From Dehalococcoidia bacterium (GTDB taxonomy: Bacteria > Chloroflexota > Dehalococcoidia > Bin125), in assembly GCA_022825855.1 (NCBI GenBank), contig JAJDWB010000007.1:248001-312000 (forward strand): a DNA stretch of 64,000 bases. Reading direction: 5' to 3'. A program made the position numbers and the translations under genes. Shown in pieces: positions 34,903 to 42,715 of this stretch (its first letter is position 1; the number at the start of each line of letters is the position of its first letter). The notes under the pieces were generated by a model. That model had not been told where the DNA came from. It ran no database searches and worked only from the letters and a program-made list of their open reading frames with translations.

Positions 34903-36015
34903 TCAGTCGGCGACGGCTGCCGCTTGGCGCTGGGAGGCGGCGTCGCGGCGGGCGACTTCCTGCTTGACCATGGGGATCAGCTCCTGGCCGTAGTCGACGG
35001 CGTCGGGCAGGGGTTCGAAGCCGCGGATGAGGATGGTGGTGACGCCGAGGTCGACGTACTTGAGCAGGACTTCGGCGACCTGCTCGGGGGTGCCGACGAG
35101 GGCGGTGCTGTTGCCGGCGGCGCCGGTGGCTTCGGCGATCGGCATCCAGAGGCGTTCGTCGTGGATTTCACCCTTGGCGGCGAACTCGAGCAGGCGCTGG
35201 GAGCCGCGAGACTGGGGGCGGAAATCGAGCGGCTGCTTGGACAGTTTCTGCACGGCGGCGAGGTAGCTGTGCGCCTTTTCCCAGGCCTGGTCCTCGGTGG
35301 GGGCGATGATTGGGCGGAAGGAGACGGAGAGTCTGGGGTTGCGGCCGTGGTTGGCGGCGCCTTCGCGGACTCGGTCGATGGTTGATGCAATCGAGGCGCG
35401 GGGTTCGCCCCACATCATGTAGACGTCGGCGTGCTTGACGCCGATCTCGAAGGCGATGTCGGATGCGCCGCCAAAGTAGAGGGGGATGCCGCCGGGCTGG
35501 ATGGGGGCGACCTCGGGGTTCTGGCCGACGAGCTGGTAGAACTCGCCGTCGAAGTCGAAGGGTTCGCGGCCGTGGGCGTCGTGCTCCCAGGTGCGGCGGA
35601 GGATGGTGAGGTACTCGTCGGTGCGGCGGTAGCGTTCGTCGTGGGTTTTCCAGTCGCCGTCGCGGCGCTGTTCGGCGTCGTGTCCGCCGGTGATGATGTG
35701 GACGGAGACGCGTCCGCCGGTGAAGTAGTCGAGGGTGGCGAACTTGCGGGCGGCGAGGGTGGGTGCGACGAAACCGGGGCGGTGGGCGATGAGGAACTTG
35801 ATGCGTTCGCTGCAGGCGGCGGCGGCCTGGGCGACGTGGAGTCCGTCGGCGGAGGCTGAGGTGTAGCCGACGAGGACGCCGTCGAAGTCGGAGTCTTCGT
35901 GGGCTTTGGTGAATTGACAGAGATAGTCGTGGTCGATGCCGCCGCCGATGATGTGCATGGCGGCGTTGGACTCGGAGGGCTTGACGCCAATCATTCCCAG
36001 GAATTCGACGGGCAT
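34903..36015 (-). CDS. SsuD-like FMN-dependent monooxygenase
   Basis: This luciferase-fold protein of 370 residues resembles alkanesulfonate monooxygenase SsuD, which releases sulfite from sulfonates with FMNH2. Matching parts are HRPGFVAPTLAARKFATLDYFTGGRVSVHIITGG, DERYRRTDEYLTILRRTWEHD and PLYFGGASDIAFEIGVKHADVYMMWGEP. Specificity may instead be for other sulfonates or sulfones. GAGGTG precedes the ATG. No flavin reductase or sulfonate transporter gene is adjacent. Confidence 0.88.
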   Translation of the reverse strand: MPVEFLGMIGVKPSESNAAMHIIGGGIDHDYLCQFTKAHEDSDFDGVLVGYTSASADGLHVAQAAAACSERIKFLIAHRPGFVAPTLAARKFATLDYFTGGRVSVHIITGGHDAEQRRDGDWKTHDERYRRTDEYLTILRRTWEHDAHGREPFDFDGEFYQLVGQNPEVAPIQPGGIPLYFGGASDIAFEIGVKHADVYMMWGEPRASIASTIDRVREGAANHGRNPRLSVSFRPIIAPTEDQAWEKAHSYLAAVQKLSKQPLDFRPQSRGSQRLLEFAAKGEIHDERLWMPIAEATGAAGNSTALVGTPEQVAEVLLKYVDLGVTTILIRGFEPLPDAVDYGQELIPMVKQEVARRDAASQRQAAAVAD

Positions 36016-36347
36016 GGGACACCTCGTTCCGCTTCAACCAGCCTCGGGAACAGAATAGGGGGACTGGGCCGGGGAGGAGAATTCGGGGCGGATCGGGGGA
36101 TCGTGCGGTTTGGGCCGGGAATTCGGCTGGATCTTGGTTGGGCGATGTCAGATTTGGTCAGATTTGGGTGGATGAGGGTGAATTTGGGTGGTTGGGGGTG
36201 AATTTTGTTGTGTTTTGGGAGGGTTTTGTGGGTTTCTGTTGGGGGCTTGGGGATTTTGGGTTGGTTGGTTGGTGGTGGGGCTGGTACGTTTATTCTACTT
36301 GGTTTCGAGGAGGGGTGTGGTGGGGAGGTCAAAGGCTGCTTGGGAGA
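36016..36347. other. Gene-free spacer with extreme G/T strand bias
   Basis: No credible gene is present in these 332 bases. From about 36130 to 36310 the plus strand is almost entirely G and T, in runs such as TTGGTTGGTTGGTGGTGGGG, with very few C or A. Several GGG tracts are close enough to allow G-quadruplex formation on the plus strand. Open frames here are low-complexity Gly/Val/Leu/Trp strings and are not accepted as genes. Confidence 0.8.
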
Positions 36348-36770
36348 TCAGGAGGGTTCGGCTCGGAGAAGGGCGGTGAAGCCGGCCTGTTCGAAGTCGC
36401 GGTCGTAGGCGAGCGCTTCAGTGATGGCGCGTTCTTCCATGACGAGGAAGCTGGCGCAATCGGTGAGGCTCCAGCGCTGGTCTGGACGGTTCGCAAAGCG
36501 TTCGGCTGCCGCGTGGAACTGCTGCGTCGTCTGCGGGACAATCTCTACGTTCTCGTTCGCTCGGAGTTCGGTCAGCATTGCACTGACCTTGCGCCGATTC
36601 CCGGCCCCAGCATCCGATAGGTGGTTGAACAGCTCTACCAAGACCATCTCGGTCGTGACGATCGTCAACGGCTCTAGTCGTCGAGTGATGAACTGCGCGT
36701 GCCGATTCAGGTCATCCCGTTCGTCGAGCAGCGCGATCCAGTAGCCGGCATCGGCGAAGAGGACCCTCAT
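36348..36770 (-). CDS. PIN-domain toxin (VapC-like ribonuclease)
   Basis: The 140-residue product has the PIN-domain acidic set: Asp in VLFADAGYWIALL, Glu in VLVELFNHL, Asp in WSLTDCASFLVM, and Asp in ALAYDRDFEQAGF. PIN toxins are metal-dependent RNases that stop translation. Its ATG overlaps the stop of the antitoxin gene (ATGA), the classic toxin-antitoxin arrangement. The target RNA is unknown. Confidence 0.9.
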   Translation of the reverse strand: MRVLFADAGYWIALLDERDDLNRHAQFITRRLEPLTIVTTEMVLVELFNHLSDAGAGNRRKVSAMLTELRANENVEIVPQTTQQFHAAAERFANRPDQRWSLTDCASFLVMEERAITEALAYDRDFEQAGFTALLRAEPS

Positions 36771-37027
36771 CAGTGGTCTTGTTCCTCTTCTTTGGGATGA
36801 CCGTAGAGGTAGTGCTTGTAGTTTCTGGCGCCGTCGGTCGGCATCGGCTCGCGCGTCTCAGGCGGGTACTTGCGATGCAGTCTCTCGAACATCTCCAGCA
36901 GTGACTCGGCTCCGGTCTCGGCGTCTTCCGAGACGGTGACCGTGACTTCGCAGCCGTCCTTCAAGTTGAGCGGTTCGAGGGGTTCGAGCTTGCCGTTGGC
37001 GTAGCGGGCTCGGAACTGGGTTGTCAT
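36770..37027 (-). CDS. DUF104-like antitoxin of the PIN toxin
   Basis: The 85-residue protein begins TTQFRARYANGKLEPLEPLNL and continues DGCEVTVTV, the strand pattern of DUF104/AF2212-like antitoxins that accompany PIN toxins. A flexible, acidic C-terminus (residues 40-85) should wrap the toxin. The ATG at 37027 has AGGAG 6 bases upstream. The frame opens further upstream but that part is unrelated. Confidence 0.82.
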   Translation of the reverse strand: MTTQFRARYANGKLEPLEPLNLKDGCEVTVTVSEDAETGAESLLEMFERLHRKYPPETREPMPTDGARNYKHYLYGHPKEEEQDH

Positions 37028-37129
37028 GGCTGGCTCCTGGGGCCAGCGTAACGCGCCGTGGCGGGAGCGACCGGGTCGCGTTGCGACCTCCGTCATTCCG
37101 GGCCTGACCTGAAATCTCGGCCGCAGCTA

Positions 37130-37255
37130 CTCGGCCTCCCGGAGGGGTGGGAGGTTGTCGACGATCCTCATGGTCTCGACGCTGAGGATGGTGACGCGGT
37201 GAGTCAGAAGCTGGGTCCGAGTCGGAGTCGTCGGATCGGGTACTGCGGCGGGTCC
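37130..37255 (+). pseudogene. Decayed copy of the neighbouring aspartyl protease 3' end
   Basis: The stretch around 37202-37245 (AGTCAGAAGCTGGGTCCGAG and following) closely resembles the 3' end of the protease gene at about 37648-37700 (CAGACGCTGGGTCCGAGGCC). It sits just upstream of the intact gene and in the same direction, but has no start or intact frame. It looks like the remains of a tandem duplicate. Confidence 0.45.
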
Positions 37256-37287
37256 AGGAGTTAGACTGAGCTTGCCGGGAGGGTGAA

Positions 37288-37704
37288 ATGGGTGAGGTCG
37301 TCGTCGAGATCGAACTGGAAAACGTCCATGATCGCGGGCAGGCGCTGGGTGGTTCGCGCGCAGAGTCGGACGTGCGGAGGGCGAGCATACGGGCGGTGGC
37401 GGACACCGGCGCGGTGATGCTGGCGCTGCCCGAAGATGTCGTGGCGCGACTGGGGCTGCCGACGGTGAGGGAGATCTCAACGACGTTTGCCGACGGTCGA
37501 CGGGGCCAGTTGCCGATCGCCGGTCCGCTGTCGATTCAGATTGGCGACCGGCGGATGCCGACGGAGTGCATCGTCGTGCCGGAAGCCGCCGAAGCGCTGA
37601 TTGGCCAGGTCGTGATGGAAGTGCTGGATCTGATTCCTGATCCGGTGAATCAGACGCTGGGTCCGAGGCCGGAGTCGCCGGATCGACCGTTGCTGCGGGT
37701 GTAG
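37288..37704 (+). CDS. Retropepsin-like (clan AA) aspartic protease
   Basis: The 138-residue protein has one retropepsin motif, AVADTGAVMLALPEDVVARLGL, with the active-site DTG at about residues 38-40; these small enzymes act as homodimers. The second half (ALIGQVVMEVLDLIPDPVNQTLGP) matches the family's LLG-then-Leu/Asp pattern. GGGAGGG sits 4 bases before the ATG. A role for such proteins in bacteria is mostly unknown. It lies next to a toxin-antitoxin pair and a restriction system. Confidence 0.78.
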   Translation: MGEVVVEIELENVHDRGQALGGSRAESDVRRASIRAVADTGAVMLALPEDVVARLGLPTVREISTTFADGRRGQLPIAGPLSIQIGDRRMPTECIVVPEAAEALIGQVVMEVLDLIPDPVNQTLGPRPESPDRPLLRV

Positions 37705-37869
37705 GAGGCAATCGGTCGCCACCTACCTCCGTCACTTTGGTCTGGACGCGGAGTCTGGCGCGCTCTTGCTTTTCCTAACGGCACGTCGGATTGATGCCTC
37801 CAATGGATCGACATACTGGCTTTGTCTCCTGCCTAAGGCTGTTAGAGTCCACGCTTGAGAGGATCTTCG

Positions 37870-39153
37870 ATGCCTTGGGTCAAATTCCCCAACTACATCA
37901 ACAAACTGTGGAAGTTGCGTTCCGCATTGCAGGTAGCGCGCACCTTGAACCCGAGCGAGCTTGCGAACGACGAATCCTATGGATACGCCTTGCTCGACGC
38001 GGGAGTCATCACTTCCCGATCGTCCGTTGAAGAACTCAAGCTGAAGTCTCCAGCAGACCAGGGCCCGATCACATCCGGGCGGGGCCTACATGAGATGTTC
38101 CAACTTCTCGGCATGATGGTTCGTGACCCTGATGGAATACAACTCACCGAGGCTGGGAACCGAATCGCCGACGCAAGTGGAGAGTCCATCACAGATGATG
38201 AACTCAACCTGTGGCGAACCTCCCTGCTCGATCTCCGCTTCCCACACGAGGCCTTCCCCGACAAGTCGGTAGGGGTCGACTTTCGTCCGGCGCAAATCGT
38301 GATCTCGATGCTTGAGCAAGGACCATTGCCCAGTCAAGGACTTGCCTTCGCCTTCGCTGTCGCCAACGAAACCCCGAGTGAAGTTGAAAGAGCAAGGAAT
38401 CTTGCAGCTCAGTGGAATGACGTGCCGCGCCAGGAGCTCGCAAATGCAGCTTCAACTACTGTGCGAGAACTAGAAAACAATGCGAAGGTCTTTCCCGGCT
38501 TGCTGGAACAGACTGGCCTCATCAGGCGAGCCGGCGGGTGGGCATACGTGACCACAGAAGGCCTGGAAGCTCTTGGCATTGACGGAAGTGGCCCACGGAC
38601 CGTGGAACCATCGAGTGCACCGGTTCGGAAGGCCAGAAGCCGTCCGATAGATGACAACGGCCCGGCTTCATGGTCCCCAGACCCTGTTGACCCTAAAGAT
38701 GCGGCTGAACGTGCCTTCCTTCGGCTGGTGAAGCTGGAGAGGGCAAACGCCGCACATGAACTAGCGCTGCGTATGCTAAACGACTGGCTGGTAGAGCTCG
38801 GCTTCACGACTGCTCAAGCAGACTACGATATCCACGCTGCCCGCGATGACCTTGAGATCCTCGTCGAGGTCAAATCGCTAACGGCCACAAATGCTCGAAG
38901 ACAGACTATCTCAGCAATAGGCCAGCTTGCATATTACTACAACGACCTGGCAAGGGACGCCCCTGGATCGCGTCAACTCACGCGTGTCGCATTCTTCGAT
39001 CAAGAGCCGTCGCACCCCCAAGTCAGCAGCGTCTTGCACCAGGAACACATAGAACTCGGCTGGATCAACGACGACGGCAACATTGCCTTCGCCGACGCCG
39101 CATTCTACGACACTTTGGTAGGGAGCGACCGAGCCACCTCTGCTTCGGACTGA
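37870..39153 (+). CDS. Type II restriction endonuclease, PD-(D/E)XK type
   Basis: The 427-residue protein has a helical, probably winged-helix N-terminal half (DNA recognition) and a C-terminal nuclease domain: DYDIHAARDDLEILVEVKSLT gives the D...ExK active site, followed by the helix QTISAIGQLAYYYND typical of PD-(D/E)XK nucleases. It is tail-to-tail with two DNA methyltransferase genes, overlapping the first by 49 bases at the 3' end, which identifies it as their cognate nuclease. The recognition site is unknown. The start at 37870 follows AGAGG. Confidence 0.8.
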   Translation: MPWVKFPNYINKLWKLRSALQVARTLNPSELANDESYGYALLDAGVITSRSSVEELKLKSPADQGPITSGRGLHEMFQLLGMMVRDPDGIQLTEAGNRIADASGESITDDELNLWRTSLLDLRFPHEAFPDKSVGVDFRPAQIVISMLEQGPLPSQGLAFAFAVANETPSEVERARNLAAQWNDVPRQELANAASTTVRELENNAKVFPGLLEQTGLIRRAGGWAYVTTEGLEALGIDGSGPRTVEPSSAPVRKARSRPIDDNGPASWSPDPVDPKDAAERAFLRLVKLERANAAHELALRMLNDWLVELGFTTAQADYDIHAARDDLEILVEVKSLTATNARRQTISAIGQLAYYYNDLARDAPGSRQLTRVAFFDQEPSHPQVSSVLHQEHIELGWINDDGNIAFADAAFYDTLVGSDRATSASD

Positions 39154-39920
39154 ACAGCAGCCAACCGCCGAAGAGAGAGCTGAACAAAAGACGGATTGAT
39201 CTCGAAGCCTATGAAATGCCTTGCTGTCTCAGCAGCCGCAACGCACTCCGACCCACTCCCAGCGAATGGAACAAGGACTAACTCACCTGGATTGGAGAAG
39301 TGCTCTACAAGCCGCCGACTCAACGCCAGCGGCTTCTGAGTGGGATGATCCACTTTCTCTTCCCGAAACCGACGACCGGCCAGGGTTGGAATGTTCCACA
39401 CATCCCCGGCTAGTTTGCCCGCCGGATTGGGTATCCAGACTTTCCCGTTCTTGGTCACCTTGTGCTTGAGGCGTTCAACGCTCTTGTATGGCTGACGGAT
39501 CTGATGGTAAGTAAAGAGATCGCCCTTCGAGAACCACAGTATGGGTTCATACTCCGCGGCCAGCGACTTAGTGTAGCCAGAGAAGCCGTTCTGGTAGTGC
39601 CATATGATCTGTCGCCTGTATGACAAGCCTAGTTCGTAGAGATGGCACTGCAGCCAGCAAAGGTGGTGATGAATGCCGTAAACGAAGATGCTCCCGCCAG
39701 GCCTTAGGACCCGTTCACATTCGCTCAACCACTCCTTAGACCAAGGGAGCCATTCCTCGCGGCGTTCCTGCTCCTTCCAAACGCCAAAGTCCTTGTCGAG
39801 ATTGTACGGAGGATCCGCGACAATCAGATCGACTGAGTTGTCAGGGAGCAGGCGTAGGCCTACGAGACAGTCAACTTCAACGACAGTGTCTATCCAACGC
39901 ATATCCATTTCGCTTCTCAC
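39105..39920 (-). CDS. DNA methyltransferase 1 (beta-class, DPPY)
   Basis: Motif IV, VADPPYNL, is near residue 36, and the SAM-binding motif VPFAGSGSE is near the C-terminus (about 224). This circular order is that of beta-class amino-methyltransferases, most often N6-adenine. HPTQKPLALSRRLVEHF is motif X. Its 271 residues match the class. The ATG overlaps the stop of the second methyltransferase gene, so both are expressed together, and the 3' end overlaps the nuclease gene. Confidence 0.88.
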   Translation of the reverse strand: MRSEMDMRWIDTVVEVDCLVGLRLLPDNSVDLIVADPPYNLDKDFGVWKEQERREEWLPWSKEWLSECERVLRPGGSIFVYGIHHHLCWLQCHLYELGLSYRRQIIWHYQNGFSGYTKSLAAEYEPILWFSKGDLFTYHQIRQPYKSVERLKHKVTKNGKVWIPNPAGKLAGDVWNIPTLAGRRFREEKVDHPTQKPLALSRRLVEHFSNPGELVLVPFAGSGSECVAAAETARHFIGFEINPSFVQLSLRRLAAVQSEAEVARSLPTKVS

Positions 39921-40831
39921 TTCGCTTTCGCATTCTGCAGAATGAGTACATATTGGTGATGGATGTTGGGTACATACGCGTACGGATATCCGTAGGGAAA
40001 GATACGCTTCTGACGCTGATGCAGAATAGTTAGCCCACGGAGTTCTAGGCTGTGATCCTGGAGCGCTTCGGCAAGATGACTGTGAAAGGTGATGTAGCGA
40101 GGACCATCGCGAAAGTCACTTACGATCACGGCCATGTACTTCCGAGGCTTCAGTGCACGTCCACACTCGCCTAAGACTCCCGCAAGGTCACTCAGAAATG
40201 AAGCATAGTCGCCGATGTTGCCTAAGTCGCGAGGATCGTCGGAGTAGCGAGTATCCAGCTTTCTCTGGATTCGTTCTTGCCGCGCCTTGTGGTCTTCTTT
40301 GTGAAGAATGTTCCAATACGGTGGGCTTGTAACCACGAAATCGATGCTGTCAGTAGGAAGCTCCTGCGTCAGTATGCGAGCGTCGCCGCATTGGATTATC
40401 TGGCTATGCTCGATTGCGGCGAAGCCGACTTCGGATAGGAGTCGCTCATGGGTTAGGGTCACGTACTCCTCGTTTAGCTCGAAACCGATGCCACGACGTC
40501 CATGAAGCGCACACGCTTTGAGGGTGGAGCCTATCCCGACGAATGGATCTAAGACAACCGCGCCAGCCTTCGTGAAGAAGCGAATGAGGCGACCCACATC
40601 AGTGAAGGAGAAGGGTGCAGGATGCTGGCGCTCAATCCGAGTGTCAGGATGTCGGGCGCCCAGCCCCTTTTGCGCCCAGACTGAGACAGTCTCGGCGACC
40701 CACTCGGTGGACGAGAGATCGTTGAGCTTGTTCCTAGGATCGACCTTGCGGGAGTCGGCGTCTAATGCCGCATCGTCCTTCGTGCCCAATGAGTGAGCAG
40801 GACTTGTGCTGGAATCAAGGAAATTCGTCAT
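39917..40831 (-). CDS. DNA methyltransferase 2 (SPPY, probable N4-cytosine)
   Basis: SAM motif I (VVLDPFVGIGSTL) comes first, preceded by motif X-like HPAPFSFTDVGRLIRFF, and motif IV is TSPPYWN. SPPY is the usual signature of N4-cytosine methyltransferases. The 304-residue start at 40831 is chosen because the N-terminal extension in the longer frame is non-homologous low-complexity sequence. Two methyltransferases with one nuclease suggest an asymmetric site or modification of two bases. Confidence 0.85.
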   Translation of the reverse strand: MTNFLDSSTSPAHSLGTKDDAALDADSRKVDPRNKLNDLSSTEWVAETVSVWAQKGLGARHPDTRIERQHPAPFSFTDVGRLIRFFTKAGAVVLDPFVGIGSTLKACALHGRRGIGFELNEEYVTLTHERLLSEVGFAAIEHSQIIQCGDARILTQELPTDSIDFVVTSPPYWNILHKEDHKARQERIQRKLDTRYSDDPRDLGNIGDYASFLSDLAGVLGECGRALKPRKYMAVIVSDFRDGPRYITFHSHLAEALQDHSLELRGLTILHQRQKRIFPYGYPYAYVPNIHHQYVLILQNAKAK

Positions 40832-41088
40832 TGTGTTCCGCTTATCTGTGCTAGTGAGCGTCTGAATGGCAGAATAGGCGGCGAAACGGCTTCTGTCCAG
40901 AGTGCGACTGGCGATTGAGCACGTGGTCAGTCTACGGCTAAGCGTGCGTCCGGCTGCAGGGACTGTGGAGAAACCTGTGGAGACCGAGGGTGTGTTCGAG
41001 TTAGTCAAGGATGTCACCGCGGCTGCGTCGTTCGGCGCGCCGGAGAGTGAATGGCATGTTGTCTAGGGAGTGGAGGGTTGAGGGCGCC
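40832..41088. other. Intergenic region upstream of methyltransferase genes
   Basis: These 257 bases hold the presumed promoters of the methyltransferase operon (minus) and of the next hypothetical gene (plus). A direct repeat, CTGTGGAGA, occurs at 40963 and again 12-13 bases on, which could be an operator. No controller (C) protein gene was found. Confidence 0.4.
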
Positions 41089-41550
41089 ATGACGACGGCG
41101 GATGATCCGGTGGCTCGGGAGATTGAGGCGCTGGCGGCGGCGATCCGGGAGCATCCGCTGGACTGGCGGGAGCACTGCGCGGGCGATGAGTCACTGGAGC
41201 ATGCTTTGCGGTCGCTTGAAGGTGCGGTTGACCGAGCGGCGTTGGTCCAGCGGACGGAGTCGCTGCGGGCGGAGTTCGACGAGCTGGCCGAGCGCTGGCA
41301 CGAGGAGACGAGCGGCTACTCGTTTGCCGCGCAGTATGCGTCGCATTCCGCCTATCGCCGGATCATCGGCATGGGCTATCCGGTCCTGCCGCTGATCTTC
41401 GAGCGGTTGGCGGACAGCGGCGGTCGATGGTACGTGGCGCTGCACGCGATCACCAACGCGAGTCCCGTGGCGGAGGGGGAGCGGGGTCAGCAGGACAAGG
41501 TGCGCGCCGCCTGGCTGGCGTGGGGTCGTGAGGCGCTGATTGTCTCGTAG
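41089..41550 (+). CDS. Conserved hypothetical protein
   Basis: The 153-residue product begins with a helical region and ends with a recognisable block, HSAYRRIIGMGYPVLPLIFERL, RWYVALHAITNASPV and KVRAAWLAWGREA. I have the impression that similar blocks (xIIGMGxPxLPLIL... WxxALxxIT... WLxWG) occur in many unlinked bacterial small proteins, but I know no function. The ATG at 41089 follows GAGGG. It lies beside the restriction-modification system, so a defence-linked role is possible but unproven. Confidence 0.6.
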   Translation: MTTADDPVAREIEALAAAIREHPLDWREHCAGDESLEHALRSLEGAVDRAALVQRTESLRAEFDELAERWHEETSGYSFAAQYASHSAYRRIIGMGYPVLPLIFERLADSGGRWYVALHAITNASPVAEGERGQQDKVRAAWLAWGREALIVS

Positions 41551-41577
41551 TGGCGTGTGACGGTGGTCGTGCAGGTT

Positions 41578-41793
41578 GCGGCGAGATTCCCGCGGCGAGC
41601 GCGGGAATGACGGGATGGGGCGGAGCGAGGAACCCCCTCTGTCACTCCGTGACATCTCCCCCCTGGAAGGGGGGAGAGAGTATGGGAAGGCGGGGAGGGA
41701 GCCGAGCGGGTTCCCGCCTGCGCGGGCATGACGGAGGGTGCGCGGGGACGGGGGAGGGCCCTCACCCTAACCCTCTCCCTCGGGGAGAGGGGA
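41578..41793. repeat. Cluster of four palindromic repeats
   Basis: Four elements fill this gene-free stretch: ATTCCCGC/GCGGGAAT (41586-41608), CTCCCCCC/GGGGGGAG (41656-41676, preceded by GTCAC/GTGAC), CCCGC/GCGGG (41713-41726) and the 35-bp family A repeat (41759-41793). The second matches the insertion in dnaE2. No gene is present here. Confidence 0.85.
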
Positions 41794-41802
41794 CTGGGAT
41801 GG

Positions 41803-42609
41803 TTAGCGGTTTTGGAAGACTGGGGGGCGTTTTTGCATGAAGGCGGTGCGGCCTTCTTTGTAGTCGGCGGAGGCGAAGCAGGCCTGGACGAGGCGGTTGA
41901 CGTGGTCCATGTCTCGCTGGTCGGGGTCTTTGGGGATTTCCTGGATGGCGTGGCGGATGGCTCGGATGGTCATGGGGGCGTTCTGGGCGATGGTGGCGGC
42001 GAGTTGGTGGACGGTGGGTTCGAGGTCGTCGCGGGTGGTGACGCGGTTGATCAGGTTCCAGCGCGCGGCGTCGGCGGCGGGGAAGCGCTTGCCGGTGAGC
42101 AGGATTTCTTGGGCGGCGGCGAAGCCGACGAGGTCGACGAGGGTCTTGACGCCGGCGTATCCGTAGCCGAGGCCGAGGCGTGCGGCGGGGACGCCGAACT
42201 GGGAGTCGTCGGAGGCGATGCGGAGGTCGGCGCGGAGGGCGGTGAGCAGTCCGCCGCCCATGCAGAAGCCCTGGATCATGGCGATGATCGGCTTGTCGAG
42301 CTCGCCGTAGGCGCGTCCGGCGGCGGCGCCGATGCGGTCGTATTTGGCGATGGTCTCGGGGTTGGAGCGCTGGGCTTCGAACTCGGAGATGTCGGCGCCG
42401 GAGACGAAGGCGCGCTCGCCGGCGCCCTTCATGACGACGACGCGGACGTCGGGGTCGTCGCGGAAGGTGTGCATGATCGTAGGGATGGCGGCGTTCATGG
42501 CGACGCCCATGGCGTTGAGTTTGTCGGGGTTGTTGAAGACCATCCAGCCGATGCCGTCCTCGGACCAGGCGAGCATTTTGTCGGTGTCGAGGGGGATGTG
42601 GTGTTTCAT
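41803..42609 (-). CDS. Enoyl-CoA hydratase/isomerase family protein
   Basis: This crotonase-family enzyme of 268 residues has VFNNPDKLNAMGVAM, the oxyanion segment GAGERAFVSGADI and IQGFCMGGGLLTALRADLRIA. The HGxxxGGG helix is QGFCMGGGL here. It has a good AGGAGA before the ATG. The substrate is unknown. It stands between REP clusters and shares its strand with the following CoA-transferase, suggesting acyl-CoA catabolism. Confidence 0.88.
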   Translation of the reverse strand: MKHHIPLDTDKMLAWSEDGIGWMVFNNPDKLNAMGVAMNAAIPTIMHTFRDDPDVRVVVMKGAGERAFVSGADISEFEAQRSNPETIAKYDRIGAAAGRAYGELDKPIIAMIQGFCMGGGLLTALRADLRIASDDSQFGVPAARLGLGYGYAGVKTLVDLVGFAAAQEILLTGKRFPAADAARWNLINRVTTRDDLEPTVHQLAATIAQNAPMTIRAIRHAIQEIPKDPDQRDMDHVNRLVQACFASADYKEGRTAFMQKRPPVFQNR

Positions 42610-42642
42610 TGGTGGTCTCCTGTCGGTATCAGTTGCAGCCGG

Positions 42643-42715
42643 CCTTCACCCTAGCCCTCTCCCTCGGGGAGAGGGGATGGCCCTCACCCTAACCCTCTCC
42701 CTCGGGGAGAGGGGA
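42643..42715. repeat. Two tandem copies of the family A palindrome
   Basis: Two 35-bp copies (42643-42677 and 42681-42715) lie head to tail with 3 bases between them. Each has the CCCTCTCC-CTCG-GGAGAGGG hairpin. The second ends directly at the stop codon of the CoA-transferase gene, where it could end or protect that transcript. Confidence 0.88.

Noticed and set aside
36138-36620. Plus-strand frames in the G/T-rich spacer and over the PIN toxin
   Set aside because: They encode Gly/Trp/Leu/Val strings from the base skew and run antisense into the toxin gene.
39105-39153. Frameshift or misassembly at the overlap of the nuclease and methyltransferase genes
   Set aside because: Both proteins end normally and the overlap is tail to tail, a known arrangement in restriction systems.
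41578-42715. Possible CRISPR array from the repeated palindromes
   Set aside because: Copies are palindromic, unevenly spaced, lack unique spacers of constant length and there are no cas genes.
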